From Auanema rhodensis (Eukaryota > Nematoda > Chromadorea > Rhabditida > Rhabditidae), in NCBI GenBank assembly GCA_964057225.1, contig CAXKVF010000095.1, positions 1 through 64,000 of the forward strand: a stretch of DNA of 64,000 nt, in the 5' to 3' direction. The stretch's first letter is position 1. Every line of letters begins with the position of its first letter. Below the pieces are notes generated by a model that worked only from the letters and a program-made list of their open reading frames with translations, ran no database searches and was not told the origin of the DNA. The translations under genes and the position numbers were made by a program. Positions 11,088 to 25,343 of this stretch are shown here, in pieces.

Positions 11088-12495
11088 AGCATAAATTAAA
11101 GTTCACGTAAATTTCAAAGTCATGGTTACCATGCACCAATATCAATAAAAATTTGTTTTTAGACTAATATGGACATGGGGAATCTAATTTTGAAAACCGC
11201 ATCTCTTTATCTTTCACGTGAAGCGAGTTACATACCAAGTGCACATCACGTGTACATTCAATTAGCATAAATTAAAGTTCACGTAAAATTCAAAGTCATG
11301 GTTACCATGAACCAATATCAATAAAAATTTGTTTTTAGACTAATATGGACATGGGGAATCTAATTTTGAAAACCGCATCTCTTTATCTTTCACGTGAAGC
11401 GAGTTACATACCAAGTGCACATCACGTGTACATTTAATTAGCATAAATTAAAGTTCACGTAAATTTCAAAGTCATGGTTACCATGAACCAATATCAATAA
11501 AAATTTGTTTCTAGACTAATATGGACATGGGGAATCTAATTTTGAAAACCGCATCTCTTCATCTTTCACGTGAAGCGAGTTACATACCAAGTGCACATCA
11601 CGTGTACATTTAATTAGCATAAATTAAAGTTCACGTAAATTTCAAAGTCATGGTTACCATGCACCAATATCAATAAAAATTTGTTTTTAGACTAATATGG
11701 ACATGGGGAATCTAATTTTGAAAACCGCATCTCTTCATCTTTCACGTGAAGCGAGTTACATACCAAGTGCACATCACGTGTACATTTAATTAGCATAAAT
11801 TAAAGTTCACGTAAATTTCAAAGTCATGGTTACCATGCACCAATATCAATAAAAATTTGTTTTTAGACTATTATGGACATGGGGAATCTAATTTTGAAAA
11901 CCGCATCTCTTTATCTTTCACGTGAAGCGAGTTACATACCAAGTGCACATCACGTGTACATTCAATTAGCATAAATTAAAGTTCACGTAAAATTCAAAGT
12001 CATGGTTACCATGAACCAATATCAATAAAAATTTGTTTTTAGACTAATATGGACATGGGGAATCTAATTTTGAAAACCGCATCTCTTTATCTTTCACGTG
12101 AAGCGAGTTACATACCAAGTGCACATCACGTGTACATTTAATTAGCATAAATTAAAGTTCACGTAAATTTCAAAGTCATGGTTACCATGAACCAATATCA
12201 ATAAAAATTTGTTTTTAGACTAATATGGACATGGGGAATCTAATTTTGAAAACCGCATCTCTTCATCTTTCACGTGAAGCGAGTTACATACCAAGTGCAC
12301 ATCACGTGTACATTTAATTAGCATAAATTAAAGTTCACGTAAATTTCAAAGTCATGGTTACCATGCACCAATATCAATAAAAATTTGTTTTTAGACTAAT
12401 ATGGACATGGGGAATCTAATTTTGAAAACCGCATCTCTTTATCTTTCACGTGAAGCGAGTTACATACCAAGTGCACATCACGTGTACATTTAATT
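11088..12495. repeat. 4-mer higher-order repeat, 704 bp, 2 copies
   Basis: The unit order is C type with attCaatt (172 t>c at 11259 and 11963), then 25 t>a A type, then A type with 121 t>c, then C type. It occurs at 11088-11791 and 11792-12495 and again, detached, at 13376-14079. Private differences (tttCtag in 11440, ctaTtatgg in 11792) show some divergence between copies. Confidence 0.82.
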
Positions 12496-13375
12496 AGCAT
12501 AAATTAAAGTTCACGTAAATTTCAAAGTCATGGTTACCATGAACCAATATCAATAAAAATTTGTTTTTAGACTAATATGGACATGGGGAATCTAATTTTG
12601 AAAACCGCATCTCCTTATCTTTCACGTGAAGCGAGTTACATACCAAGTGCACATCACGTGTACATTTAATTAGCATAAATTAAAGTTCACGTAAAATTCA
12701 AAGTCATGGTTACCATGAACCAATATCAATAAAAATTTGTTTTTAGACTAATATGGACATGGGGAATCTAATTGTGAAAACCGCATCTCTTTATCTTTCA
12801 CGTGAAGCGAGTTACATACCAAGTGCACATCACGTGTACATTTAATTAGCATAAATTAAAGTTCACGTAAATTTCAAAGTCATGGTTACCATGAACCAAT
12901 ATCAATAAAAATTTGTTTTTAGACTAATATGGACATGGGGAATCTAATTTTGAAAACCGCATCTCTTTATCTTTCATGTGAAGCGAGTTACATACCAAGT
13001 GCACATCACGTGTACATTTAATTAGCATAAATTAAAGTTCACGTAAATTTCAAAGTCATGGTTACCATGAACCAATATCAATAAAAATTTGTTTTTAGAC
13101 TAATATGGACATGGGGAATCTAATTTTGAAAACCGCATCTCTTTATCTTTCACGTGAAGCGAGTTACATACCAAGTGCACATCACGTGTACATTTAATTA
13201 GCATAAATTAAAGTTCACGTAAATTTCAAAGTCATGGTTACCATGAACCAATATCAATAAAAATTTGTTTTTAGACTAATATGGACATGGGGAATCTAAT
13301 TTTGAAAACCGCATCTCTTTATCTTTCACGTGAAGCGAGTTACATACCAAGTGCACATCACGTGTACATTTAATT
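12496..13375. repeat. Plain A-type monomers between 4-mer copies
   Basis: Five A-type monomers at 12496, 12672, 12848, 13024 and 13200 with single private changes: ctcCtta near 12614, attGtg near 12774, and c130>t near 12977. Nothing else is present. Confidence 0.75.
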
Positions 13376-14079
13376 AGCATAAATTAAAGTTCACGTAAAT
13401 TTCAAAGTCATGGTTACCATGCACCAATATCAATAAAAATTTGTTTTTAGACTAATATGGACATGGGGAATCTAATTTTGAAAACCGCATCTCTTTATCT
13501 TTCACGTGAAGCGAGTTACATACCAAGTGCACATCACGTGTACATTCAATTAGCATAAATTAAAGTTCACGTAAAATTCAAAGTCATGGTTACCATGAAC
13601 CAATATCAATAAAAATTTGTTTTTAAACTAATATGGACATGGGGAATCTAATTTTGAAAACCGCATCTCTTTATCTTTCACGTGAAGCGAGTTACATACC
13701 AAGTGCACATCACGTGTACATTTAATTAGCATAAATTAAAGTTCACGTAAATTTCAAAGTCATGGTTACCATGAACCAATATCAATAAAAATTTGTTTTT
13801 AGACTAATATGGACATGGGGAATCTAATTTTGAAAACCGCATCTCTTCATCTTTCACGTGAAGCGAGTTACATACCAAGTGCACATCACGTGTACATTTA
13901 ATTAGCATAAATTAAAGTTCACGTAAATTTCAAAGTCATGGTTACCATGCACCAATATCAATAAAAATTTGTTTTTAGACTAATATGGACATGGGGAATC
14001 TAATTTTGAAAACCGCATCTCTTCATCTTTCACGTGAAGCGAGTTACATACCAAGTGCACATCACGTGTACATTTAATT
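13376..14079. repeat. Third copy of the 4-mer module
   Basis: Repeats the order seen at 11088 and 11792: C type with attCaatt (13547), 25 t>a A type (here also tttaAac), A type with 121 t>c, C type with 121 t>c. It lies 1584 bp (9 monomers) after the second copy. Confidence 0.75.
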
Positions 14080-14478
14080 AGCATAAATTAAAGTTCACGT
14101 AAATTTCAAAGTCATGGTTACCATGAACCAATATCAATAAAAATTTGTTTTTAGACTAATATGGACATGGGGAATCTAATTTTGAAAACCGCATCTCTTT
14201 ATCTTTCACGTGAAGCGAGTTACATACCAAGTGCACATCACGTGTACATTTAATTAGCATAAATTAAAGTTCACGTAAATTTCAAAGTCATGGTTACCAT
14301 GAACCAATATCAATAAAAATTTGTTTTTAGACTAATATGGACATGGGGAATCTAATTTTGAAAACCGCATCTCTTCATCTTTCACGTGAAGCGAGTTACA
14401 TACCAAGTGCACATCACGTGTACATTTAATTAGCATAAATTAAAGTTCACGTAAATTTCAAAGTCATGGTTACCATGC

Positions 14479-15735
14479 ACCAATATCAATAAAAATTTGT
14501 TTTTAGACTAATATGGACATGGGGAATCTAATTTTGAAAACCGCATCTCTTTATCTTTCACGTGAAGCGAGTTACATACCAAGTGCACATCACGTGTACA
14601 TTTAATTAGCATAAATTAAAGTTCACGTAAATTTCAAAGTCATGGTTACCATGAACCAATATCAATAAAAATTTGTTTTTAGACTAATATGGACATGGGG
14701 AATCTAATTTTGAAAACCGCATCTCTTCATCTTTCACGTGAAGCGAGTTACATACCAAGTGCACATCACGTGTACATTTAATTAGCATAAATTAAAGTTC
14801 AAGTAAATTTCAAAGTCATGGTTACCATGAACCAATATCAATAAAAATTTGTTTTTAGACTAATATGGACATGGGGAATCTAATTTTGAAAACCGCATCT
14901 CTTTATCTTTCACGTGAAGCGAGTTACATACCAAGTGCACATCACGTGTACATTTAATTAGCATAAATTAAAGTTCACGTAAATTTCAAAGTCATGGTTA
15001 CCATGAACCAATATCAATAAAAATTTGTTTTTAGACTAATATGGACATGGGGAATCTAATTTTGAAAACCGCATCTCTTTATCTTTCACGTGAAGCGAGT
15101 TACATACCAAGTGCACATCACGTGTACATTTAATTAGCATAAATTAAAGTTCACGTAAATTTCAAAGTCATGGTTACCATGAACCAATATCAATAAAAAT
15201 TTGTTTTTAGACTAATATGGACATGGGGAATCTAATTTTGAAAACCGCATCTCTTCATCTTTCACGTGAAGCGAGTTACATACCAAGTGCACATCACGTG
15301 TACATTTAATTAGCATAAATTAAAGTTCAAGTAAATTTCAAAGTCATGGTTACCATGAACCAATATCAATAAAAATTTGTTTTTAGACTAATATGGACAT
15401 GGGGAATCTAATTTTGAAAACCGCATCTCTTTATCTTTCACGTGAAGCGAGTTACATACCAAGTGCACATCACGTGTACATTTAATTAGCATAAATTAAA
15501 GTTCACGTAAATTTCAAAGTCATGGTTACCATGAACCAATATCAATAAAAATTTGTTTTTAGACTAATATGGACATGGGGAATCTAATTTTGAAAACCGC
15601 ATCTCTTTATCTTTCACGTGAAGCGAGTTACATACCAAGTGCACATCACGTGTACATTTAATTAGCATAAATTAAAGTTCACGTAAATTTCAAAGTCATG
15701 GTTACCATGAACCAATATCAATAAAAATTTGTTTT
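14479..15735. repeat. 3-mer higher-order repeat, 528 bp, about 2.4 copies
   Basis: Match at a shift of 528 bp. The unit is A type with 121 t>c (14728, 15256), A type with c19>a (ttcaAgta at 14802 and 15330), and plain A type. It is bounded by c/a at 14478 versus 15006 and by ttttCag at 15736. Confidence 0.88.
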
Positions 15736-16419
15736 CAGACTAATATGGACATGGGGAATCTAATTTTGAAAACCGCATCTCTTCATCTTTCACGTGAAGC
15801 GAGTTACATACCAAGTGCACATCACGTGTACATTTAATTAGCATAAATTAAAGTTCACGTAAATTTCAAAGTCATGGTTACCATGCACCAATATCAATAA
15901 AAATTTGTTTTTAGACTAATATGGACATGGGGAATCTAATTTTGAAAACCGCATCTCTTTATCTTTCACGTGAAGCGAGTTACATACCAAGTGCACATCA
16001 CGTGTACATTTAATTAGCATAAATTAAAGTTCACGTAAATTTCAAAGTCATGGTTACCATGAACCAATATCAATAAAAATTTGTTTTTAGACTAATATGG
16101 ACATGGGGAATCTAATTTTGAAAACCGCATCTCTTCATCTTTCACGTGAAGCGAGTTACATACCAAGTGCACATCACGTGTACATTTAATTAGCATAAAT
16201 TAAAGTTCACGTAAATTTCAAAGTCATGGTTACCATGCACCAATATCAATAAAAATTTGTTTTTAGACTAATATGGACATGGGGAATCTAATTTTGAAAA
16301 CCGCATCTCTTTATCTTTCACGTGAAGCGAGTTACATACCAAGTGCACATCACGTGTACATTTAATTAGCATAAATTAAAGTTCACGTAAATTTCAAAGT
16401 CATGGTTACCATGAACCAA

Positions 16420-17760
16420 TATCAATAAAAATTTGTTTTTAGACTAATATGGACATGGGGAATCTAATTTTGAAAACCGCATCTCTTTATCTTTCACGTG
16501 AAGCGAGTTACATACCAAGTGCACATCACGTGTACATTTAATTAGCATAAATTAAAGTTCACGTAAATTTCAAAGTCATGGTTACCATGCACCAATATCA
16601 ATAAAAATTTGTTTTTAGACTAATATGGACATGGGGAATCTAATTTTGAAAACCGCATCTCTTTATCTTTCACGTGAAGCGAGTTACATACCAAGTGCAC
16701 ATCATGTGTACATTTAATTAGCATAAATTAAAGTTCACGTAAATTTCAAAGTCATGGTTACCATGCACCAATATCAATAAAAATTTGTTTTTAGACTAAT
16801 ATGGACATGGGGAATCTAATTTTGAAAACCGCATCTCTTTATCTTTCACGTGAAGCGAGTTACATACCAAGTGCACATCACGTGTACATTTAATTAGCAT
16901 AAATTAAAGTTCACGTAAATTTCAAAGTCATGGTTACCATGCACCATTATCAATAAAAATTTGTTTTTAGACTAATATGGACATGGGGAATCTAATTTTG
17001 AAAACCGCATCTCTTTATCTTTCACGTGAAGCGAGTTACATACCAAGTGCACATCACGTGTACATTTAATTAGCATAAATTAAAGTTCACGTAAATTTCA
17101 AAGTCATGGTTACCATGCACCAATATCAATAAAAATTTGTTTTTAGACTAATATGGACATGGGGAATCTAATTTTGAAAACCGCATCTCTTTATCTTTCA
17201 CGTGAAGCGAGTTACATACCAAGTGCACATCATGTGTACATTTAATTAGCATAAATTAAAGTTCACGTAAATTTCAAAGTCATGGTTACCATGCACCAAT
17301 ATCAATAAAAATTTGTTTTTAGACTAATATGGACATGGGGAATCTAATTTTGAAAACCGCATCTCTTTATCTTTCACGTGAAGCGAGTTACATACCAAGT
17401 GCACATCACGTGTACATTTAATTAGCATAAATTAAAGTTCACGTAAATTTCAAAGTCATGGTTACCATGCACCATTATCAATAAAAATTTGTTTTTAGAC
17501 TAATATGGACATGGGGAATCTAATTTTGAAAACCGCATCTCTTTATCTTTCACGTGAAGCGAGTTACATACCAAGTGCACATCACGTGTACATTTAATTA
17601 GCATAAATTAAAGTTCACGTAAATTTCAAAGTCATGGTTACCATGCACCAATATCAATAAAAATTTGTTTTTAGACTAATATGGACATGGGGAATCTAAT
17701 TTTGAAAACCGCATCTCTTTATCTTTCACGTGAAGCGAGTTACATACCAAGTGCACATCA
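16420..17760. repeat. 3-mer higher-order repeat, 528 bp, about 2.5 copies
   Basis: All C-type unit: monomer with c162>t (16705, 17233), plain monomer, and monomer with a52>t (ccaTtatc at 16947 and 17475). The match ends where 17761 returns to c at position 162. It is independent of the 3-mer at 14.5-15.7 kb. Confidence 0.88.
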
Positions 17761-18174
17761 CGTGTACATTTAATTAGCATAAATTAAAGTTCACGTAAAT
17801 TTCAAAGTCATGGTTACCATGAACCAATATCAATAAAAATTTGTTTTTAGACTAATATGGACATGGGGAATCTAATTTTGAAAACCGCATCTCTTCATCT
17901 TTCACGTGAAGCGAGTTACATACCAAGTGCACATCACGTGTACATTTAATTAGCATAAATTAAAGTTCACGTAAATTTCAAAGTCATGGTTACCATGCAC
18001 CAATATCAATAAAAATTTGTTTTTAGACTAATATGGACATGGGGAATCTAATTTTGAAAACCGCATCTCTTTATCTTTCACGTGAAGCGAGTTACATACC
18101 AAGTGCACATCACGTGTACATTTAATTAGCATAAATTAAAGTTCACGTAAATTTCAAAGTCATGGTTACCATGA

Positions 18175-21100
18175 ACCAATATCAATAAAAATTTGTTTTT
18201 AGACTAATATGGACATGGGGAATCTAATTTTGAAAACCGCATCTCTTTATCTTTCACGTGAAGCGAGTTACATACCAAGTGCACATCATGTGTACATTTA
18301 ATTAGCATAAATTAAAGTTCACGTAAATTTCAAAGTCATGGTTACCATGCACCAATATCAATAAAAATTTGTTTTTAGACTAATATGGACATGGGGAATC
18401 TAATTTTGAAAACCGCATCTCTTTATCTTTCACGTGAAGCGAGTTACATACCAAGTGCACATCACGTGTACATTTAATTAGCATAAATTAAAGTTCACGT
18501 AAATTTCAAAGTCATGGTTACCATGAACCAATATCAATAAAAATTTGTTTTTAGACTAATATGGACATGGGGAAGCTAATTTTGAAAACCGCATCTCTTT
18601 ATCTTTCACGTGAAGCGAGTTACATACCAAGTGCACATCACGTGTACATTTAATTAGCATAAATTAAAGTTCACGTAAATTTCAAAGTCATGGTTACCAT
18701 GCACCAATATCAATAAAAATTTGTTTTTAGACTAATATGGACATGGGGAATCTAATTTTGAAAACCGCATCTCTTTATCTTTCACGTGAAGCGAGTTACA
18801 TACCAAGTGCACATCACGTGTACATTTAATTAGCATAAATTAAAGTTCACGTAAATTTCAAAGTCATGGTTACCATGAACCAATATCAATAAAAATTTGT
18901 TTTTAGACTAATATGGACATGGGGGATCTAATTTTGAAAACCGCATCTCTTCATCTTTCACGTGAAGCGAGTTACATACCAAGTGCACATCACGTGTACA
19001 TTTAATTAGCATAAATTAAAGTTCACGTAAATTTCAAAGTCATGGTTACCATGCACCAATATCAATAAAAATTTGTTTTTAGACTAATATGGACATGGGG
19101 AATCTAATTTTGAAAACCGCATCTCTTTATCTTTCACGTGAAGCGAGTTACATACCAAGTGCACATCACGTGTACATTTAATTAGCATAAATTAAAGTTC
19201 ACGTAAATTTCAAAGTCATGGTTACCATGAACCAATATCAATAAAAATTTGTTTTTAGACTAATATGGACATGGGGAATCTAATTTTGAAAACCGCATCT
19301 CTTTATCTTTCACGTGAAGCGAGTTACATACCAAGTGCACATCACGTGTACATTTAATTAGCATAAATTAAAGTTCACGTAAATTTCAAAGTCATGGTTA
19401 CCATGAACCAATATCAATAAAAATTTGTTTTTAGACTAATATGGACATGGGGAATCTAATTTTGAAAACCGCATCTCTTTATCTTTCACGTGAAGCGAGT
19501 TACATACCAAGTGCACATCACGTGTACATTTAATTAGCATAAATTAAAGTTCACGTAAATTTCAAAGTCATGGTTACCATGAACCAATATCAATAAAAAT
19601 TTGTTTTTAGACTAATATGGACATGGGGAATCTAATTTTGAAAACCGCATCTCTTTATCTTTCACGTGAAGCGAGTTACATACCAAGTGCACATCACGTG
19701 TACATTTAATTAGCATAAATTAAAGTTCACGTAAATTTCAAAGTCATGGTTACCATGCACCAATATCAATAAAAATTTGTTTTTAGACTAATATGGACAT
19801 GGGGAATCTAATTTTGAAAACCGCATCTCTTTATCTTTCACGTGAAGCGAGTTACATACCAAGTGCACATCATGTGTACATTTAATTAGCATAAATTAAA
19901 GTTCACGTAAATTTCAAAGTCATGGTTACCATGCACCAATATCAATAAAAATTTGTTTTTAGACTAATATGGACATGGGGAATCTAATTTTGAAAACCGC
20001 ATCTCTTTATCTTTCACGTGAAGCGAGTTACATACCAAGTGCACATCACGTGTACATTTAATTAGCATAAATTAAAGTTCACGTAAATTTCAAAGTCATG
20101 GTTACCATGAACCAATATCAATAAAAATTTGTTTTTAGACTAATATGGATATGGGGAATCTAATTTTGAAAACCGCATCTCTTTATCTTTCACGTGAAGC
20201 GAATTACATACCAAGTGCACATCACGTGTACATTTAATTAGCATAAATTAAAGTTCACGTAAATTTCAAAGTCATGGTTACCATGAACCAATATCAATAA
20301 AAATTTGTTTTTAGACTAATATGGACATGGGGAATCTAATTTTGAAAACCGCATCTCTTTATCTTTCACGTGAAGCGAGTTACATACCAAGTGCACATCA
20401 CGTGTACATTTAATTAGCATAAATTAAAGTTCACGTAAATTTCAAAGTCATGGTTACCATGCACCAATATCAATAAAAATTTGTTTTTAGACTAATATGG
20501 ACATGGGGAATCTAATTTTGAAAACCGCATCTCTTTATCTTTCACGTGAAGCGAGTTACATACCAAGTGCACATCATGTGTACATTTAATTAGCATAAAT
20601 TAAAGTTCACGTAAATTTCAAAGTCATGGTTACCATGCACCAATATCAATAAAAATTTGTTTTTAGACTAATATGGACATGGGGAATCTAATTTTGAAAA
20701 CCGCATCTCTTTATCTTTCACGTGAAGCGAGTTACATACCAAGTGCACATCACGTGTACATTTAATTAGCATAAATTAAAGTTCACGTAAATTTCAAAGT
20801 CATGGTTACCATGAACCAATATCAATAAAAATTTGTTTTTAGACTAATATGGACATGAGGAATCTAATTTTGAAAACCGCATCTCTTTATCTTTCACGTG
20901 AAGCGAGTTACATACCAAGTGCACATCATGTGTACATTTAATTAGCATAAATTAAAGTTCACGTAAATTTCAAAGTCATGGTTACCATGCACCAATATCA
21001 ATAAAAATTTGTTTTTAGACTAATATGGACATGGGGAATCTAATTTTGAAAACCGCATCTCTTTATCTTTCACGTGAAGCGAGTTACATACCAAGTGCAC

Positions 21101-23055
21101 ATCACGTGTACATTTAATTAGCATAAATTAAAGTTCACGTAAATTTCAAAGTCATGGTTACCATGAACCAATATCAATAAAAATTTGTTTTTAGACTAAT
21201 ATGGACATGGGAGATCTAATTTTGAAAACCGCATCTCTTCATCTTTCACGTGAAGCGAGTTACATACCAAGTGCACATCACGTGTACATTTAATTAGCAT
21301 AAATTAAAGTTCACGTAAATTTCAAAGTCATGGTTACCATGCACCAATATCAATAAAAATTTGTTTTTAGACTAATATGGACATGGGGAATCTAATTTTG
21401 AAAACCGCATCTCTTTATCTTTCACGTGAAGCGAGTTACATACCAAGTGCACATCACGTGTACATTTAATTAGCATAAATTAAAGTTCACGTAAATTTCA
21501 AAGTCATGGTTACCATGAACCAATATCAATAAAAATTTGTTTTTAGACTAATATGGACATGGGGAATCTAATTTTGAAAACCGCATCTCTTTATCTTTCA
21601 CGTGAAGCGAGTTACATACCAAGTGCACATCACGTGTACATTTAATTAGCATAAATTAAAGTTCACGTAAATTTCAAAGTCATGGTTACCATGAACCAAT
21701 ATCAATAAAAATTTGTTTTTAGACTAATATGGACATGGGGAATCTAATTTTGAAAACCGCATCTCTTTATCTTTCACGTGAAGCGAGTTACATACCAAGT
21801 GCACATCACGTGTACATTTAATTAGCATAAATTAAAGTTCACGTAAATTTTAAAGTCATGGTTACCATGAACCAATATCAATAAAAATTTGTTTTTAGAC
21901 TAATATGGACATGGGGAATCTAATTTTGAAAACCGCATCTCTTTATCTTTCACGTGAAGCCAGTTACATACCAAGTGCACATCACGTGTACATTTAATTA
22001 GCATAAATTAAAGTTCACGTAAATTTCAAAGTCATGGTTACCATGCACCAATATCAATAAAAATTTGTTTTTAGACTAATATGGACATGGGGAATCTAAT
22101 TTTGAAAACCGCATCTCTTTATCTTTCACGTGAAGCGAGTTACATACCAAGTGCACATCATGTGTACATTTAATTAGCATAAATTAAAGTTCACGTAAAT
22201 TTCAAAGTCATGGTTACCATGCACCAATATCAATAAAAATTTGTTTTTAGACTAATATGGACATGGGGAATCTAATTTTGAAAACCGCATCTCTTTATCT
22301 TTCACGTGCAGCGAGTTACATACCAAGTGCACATCACGTGTACATTTAATTAGCATAAATTAAAGTTCACGTAAATTTCAAAGTCATGGTTACCATGCAT
22401 CAATATCAATAAAATATTGTTTTTAGACTAATATGGAAATGGGGAATCTAATTTTGAAAACCGCATCTCTTTATCTTTGACGTGAAGCGAGTTACATACC
22501 AAGTGCACATCACGTGTACATTTAATTAGCATAAATTAAAGTTCACGTAAATTTCAAAGTCATGGTTACCATGAACCAATATCAATAAAAATTTGTTTTT
22601 AGACTAATATGGACATGGGGAATCTAATTTTGAAAACCGCATCTCTTTATCTTTCACGTGAAGCGAGTTACATACCAAGTGCACATCACGTGTACATTTA
22701 ATTAGCATAAATTAAAGTTCACGTAAATTTCAAAGTCATGGTTACCATGCACCAATATCAATAAAAATTTGTTTTTAGACTAATATGGACATGGGGAATC
22801 TAATTTTGAAAACCGCATCTCTTTATCTTTCACGTGAAGCGAGTTACATACCAAGTGCACATCATGTGTACATTTAATTAGCATAAATTAAAGTTCACGT
22901 AAATTTCAAAGTCATGGTTACCATGCACCAATATCAATAAAAATTTGTTTTTAGACTAATATGGACATGGGGAATCTAATTTTGAAAACCGCATCTCTTT
23001 ATCTTTCACGTGAAGCGAGTTACATACCAAGTGCACATCACGTGTACATTTAATT
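18175..23055. repeat. Older 13-mer higher-order repeat, 2288 bp
   Basis: Monomer order repeats at a shift of 13 monomers. The c162>t marks pair as 18289/20577, 19873/22161 and 20577/22865. A-type copies with 121 t>c and a changed 93-95 segment pair at 18952/21240 (gggggatc versus gggagatc). The A/C alternation agrees for about 16 monomers. Unlike the younger blocks it carries many unshared changes: ggaaGcta at 18575, ggaTatgg near 20150, gaggaatc near 20858, the heavily altered monomer at 22352, and aaattttaaag with gcCag in 21824. The duplication is therefore older or partly converted. Confidence 0.75.
22352..22527 (+). repeat. Most diverged full-length monomer in the middle section
   Basis: Carries at least four private changes: catcaatatc (c49>t), aaaatAttg, ggaAatgg and tttGacg. 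It remains 176 bp. Most other monomers carry 0-3, so this one has escaped homogenisation or is an older variant. Confidence 0.7.
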
Positions 23056-23231
23056 AGCATAAATTAAAGTTCACGTAAATTTCAAAGTCATGGTTACCAT
23101 GCACCAATATCAATAAAAATTTGTTTTTAGACTAATATGGACATGGGGGATCTAATTTTGAAAACCGCATCTCTTTATCTTTCACGTGCAGCGAGTTACA
23201 TACCAAGTGCACATCACGTGTACATTTAATT

Positions 23232-25343
23232 AGCATAAATTAAAGTTCACGTAAATTTCAAAGTCATGGTTACCATGAAGCAATATCAATAAAAATTTGT
23301 TTTTAGACTAATATGGACATGGGGAATCTAATTTTGAAAACCGCATCTCTTTATCTTTCACGTGAAGCGAGTTACATACCAAGTGCACATCACGTGTACA
23401 TTTAATTAGCATAAATTAAAGTTCACGTAAATTTCAAAGTCATGGTTACCATGAACCAATATCAATAAAAATTTGTTTTTAGACTAATATGGACATGGGG
23501 AATCTAATTTTGAAAACCGCATCTCTTTATCTTTCACGTGAAGCGAGTCACATACCAAGTGCACATCACGTGTACATTTAATTAGCATAAATTAAAGTTC
23601 ACGTAAATTTCAAAGTCATGGTTACCATGAACCAATATCAATAAAAATTTGTTTTTAGACTAATATGGACATGGGGAATCTAATTTTGAAAACCGCATCT
23701 CTTTATCTTTCACGTGAAGCGAATTACATACCAAGTGCACATCACGTGTACATTTAATTAGCATAAATTAAAGTTCACGTAAATTTCAAAGTCATGGTTA
23801 CCATGAACCAATATCAATAAAAATTTGTTTTTAGACTAATATGGACATGGGGAATCTAATTTTGAAAACCGCATCTCTTTATCTTTCACGTGAAGCGAGT
23901 TACATACCAAGTGCACATCACGTGTACATTTAATTAGCATAAATTAAAGTTCACGTAAATTTCAAAGTCATGGTTACCATGAACTAATATCAATAAAAAT
24001 TTGTTTTTAGACTAATATGGACATGGGGAATCTAATTTTGAAAACCGCATCTCTTTATCTTTCACGTGAAGCGAGTTACATACCAAGTGCACATCACGTG
24101 TACATTTAATTAGCATAAATTAAAGTTCACGTAAATTTCAAAGTCATGGTTACCATGAAGCAATATCAATAAAAATTTGTTTTTAGACTAATATGGACAG
24201 GGGGGATCTAATTTTGAAAACCGCATCTCTTTATCTTTCACGTGAAGCGAGTTACATACCAAGTGCACATCACGTGTACATTTAATTAGCATAAATTAAA
24301 GTTCACGTAAATTTCAAAGTCATGGTTACCATGAACCAATATCAATAAAAATTTGTTTTTAGACTAATATGGACATGGGGAATCTAATTTTGAAAACCGC
24401 ATCTCTTTATCTTTCACGTGAAGCGAGTTACATACCAAGTGCACATCACGTGTACATTTAATTAGCATAAATTAAAGTTCACGTAAATTTCAAAGTCATG
24501 GTTACCATGAACCAATATCAATAAAAAGTTGTTTTTAGACTAATATGGACATGGGGAATCTAATTTTGAAAACCGCATCTCTTTATCTTTCACGTGAAGC
24601 GAGTTACATACCAAGTGCACATCACGTGTACATTTAATTAGCATAAATTAAAGTTCACGTAAATTTCAAAGTCATGGTTACCATGAAGCAATATCAATAA
24701 AAATTTGTTTTTAGACTAATATGGACATGGGGAATCTAATTTTGAAAACCGCATCTCTTTATCTTTCACGTGAAGCGAGTTACATACCAAGTGCACATCA
24801 CGTGTACATTTAATTAGCATAAATTAAAGTTCACGTAAATTTCAAAGTCATGGTTACCATGAACCAATATCAATAAAAATTTGTTTTTAGACTAATATGG
24901 ACATGGGGAATCTAATTTTGAAAACCGCATCTCTTTATCTTTCACGTGAAGCGAGTCACATACCAAGTGCACATCACGTGTACATTTAATTAGCATAAAT
25001 TAAAGTTCACGTAAATTTCAAAGTCATGGTTACCATGAACCAATATCAATAAAAATTTGTTTTTAGACTAATATGGACATGGGGAATCTAATTTTGAAAA
25101 CCGCATCTCTTTATCTTTCACGTGAAGCGAGTTACATACCAAGTGCACATCACGTGTACATTTAATTAGCATAAATTAAAGTTCACGTAAATTTCAAAGT
25201 CATGGTTACCATGAACCAATATCAATAAAAATTTGTTTTTAGACTAATATGGACATGGGGAATCTAATTTTGAAAACCGCATCTCTTTATCTTTCACGTG
25301 AAGCGAGTTACATACCAAGTGCACATCACGTGTTCATTTAATT
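23232..25343. repeat. 8-mer higher-order pattern, 1408 bp
   Basis: G type followed by A type with gagtCac recurs at a shift of 8 monomers (23232/24640 and 23549/24957). The unit starts coincide with the first dense appearance of G-type monomers (23232, 24112, 24640, 25344). Private changes in single copies (aacTa in 23936, acaGggggGat in 24112, aaaaaGttg in 24464) show the match is imperfect. Confidence 0.65.

Noticed and set aside
22000-23231. 5-mer HOR suggested by gtgCagcg at 22309 and 23189
   Set aside because: Only this one change is shared at 880 bp, while the c162>t marks nearby are spaced 704 bp, so the 5-mer is not supported.
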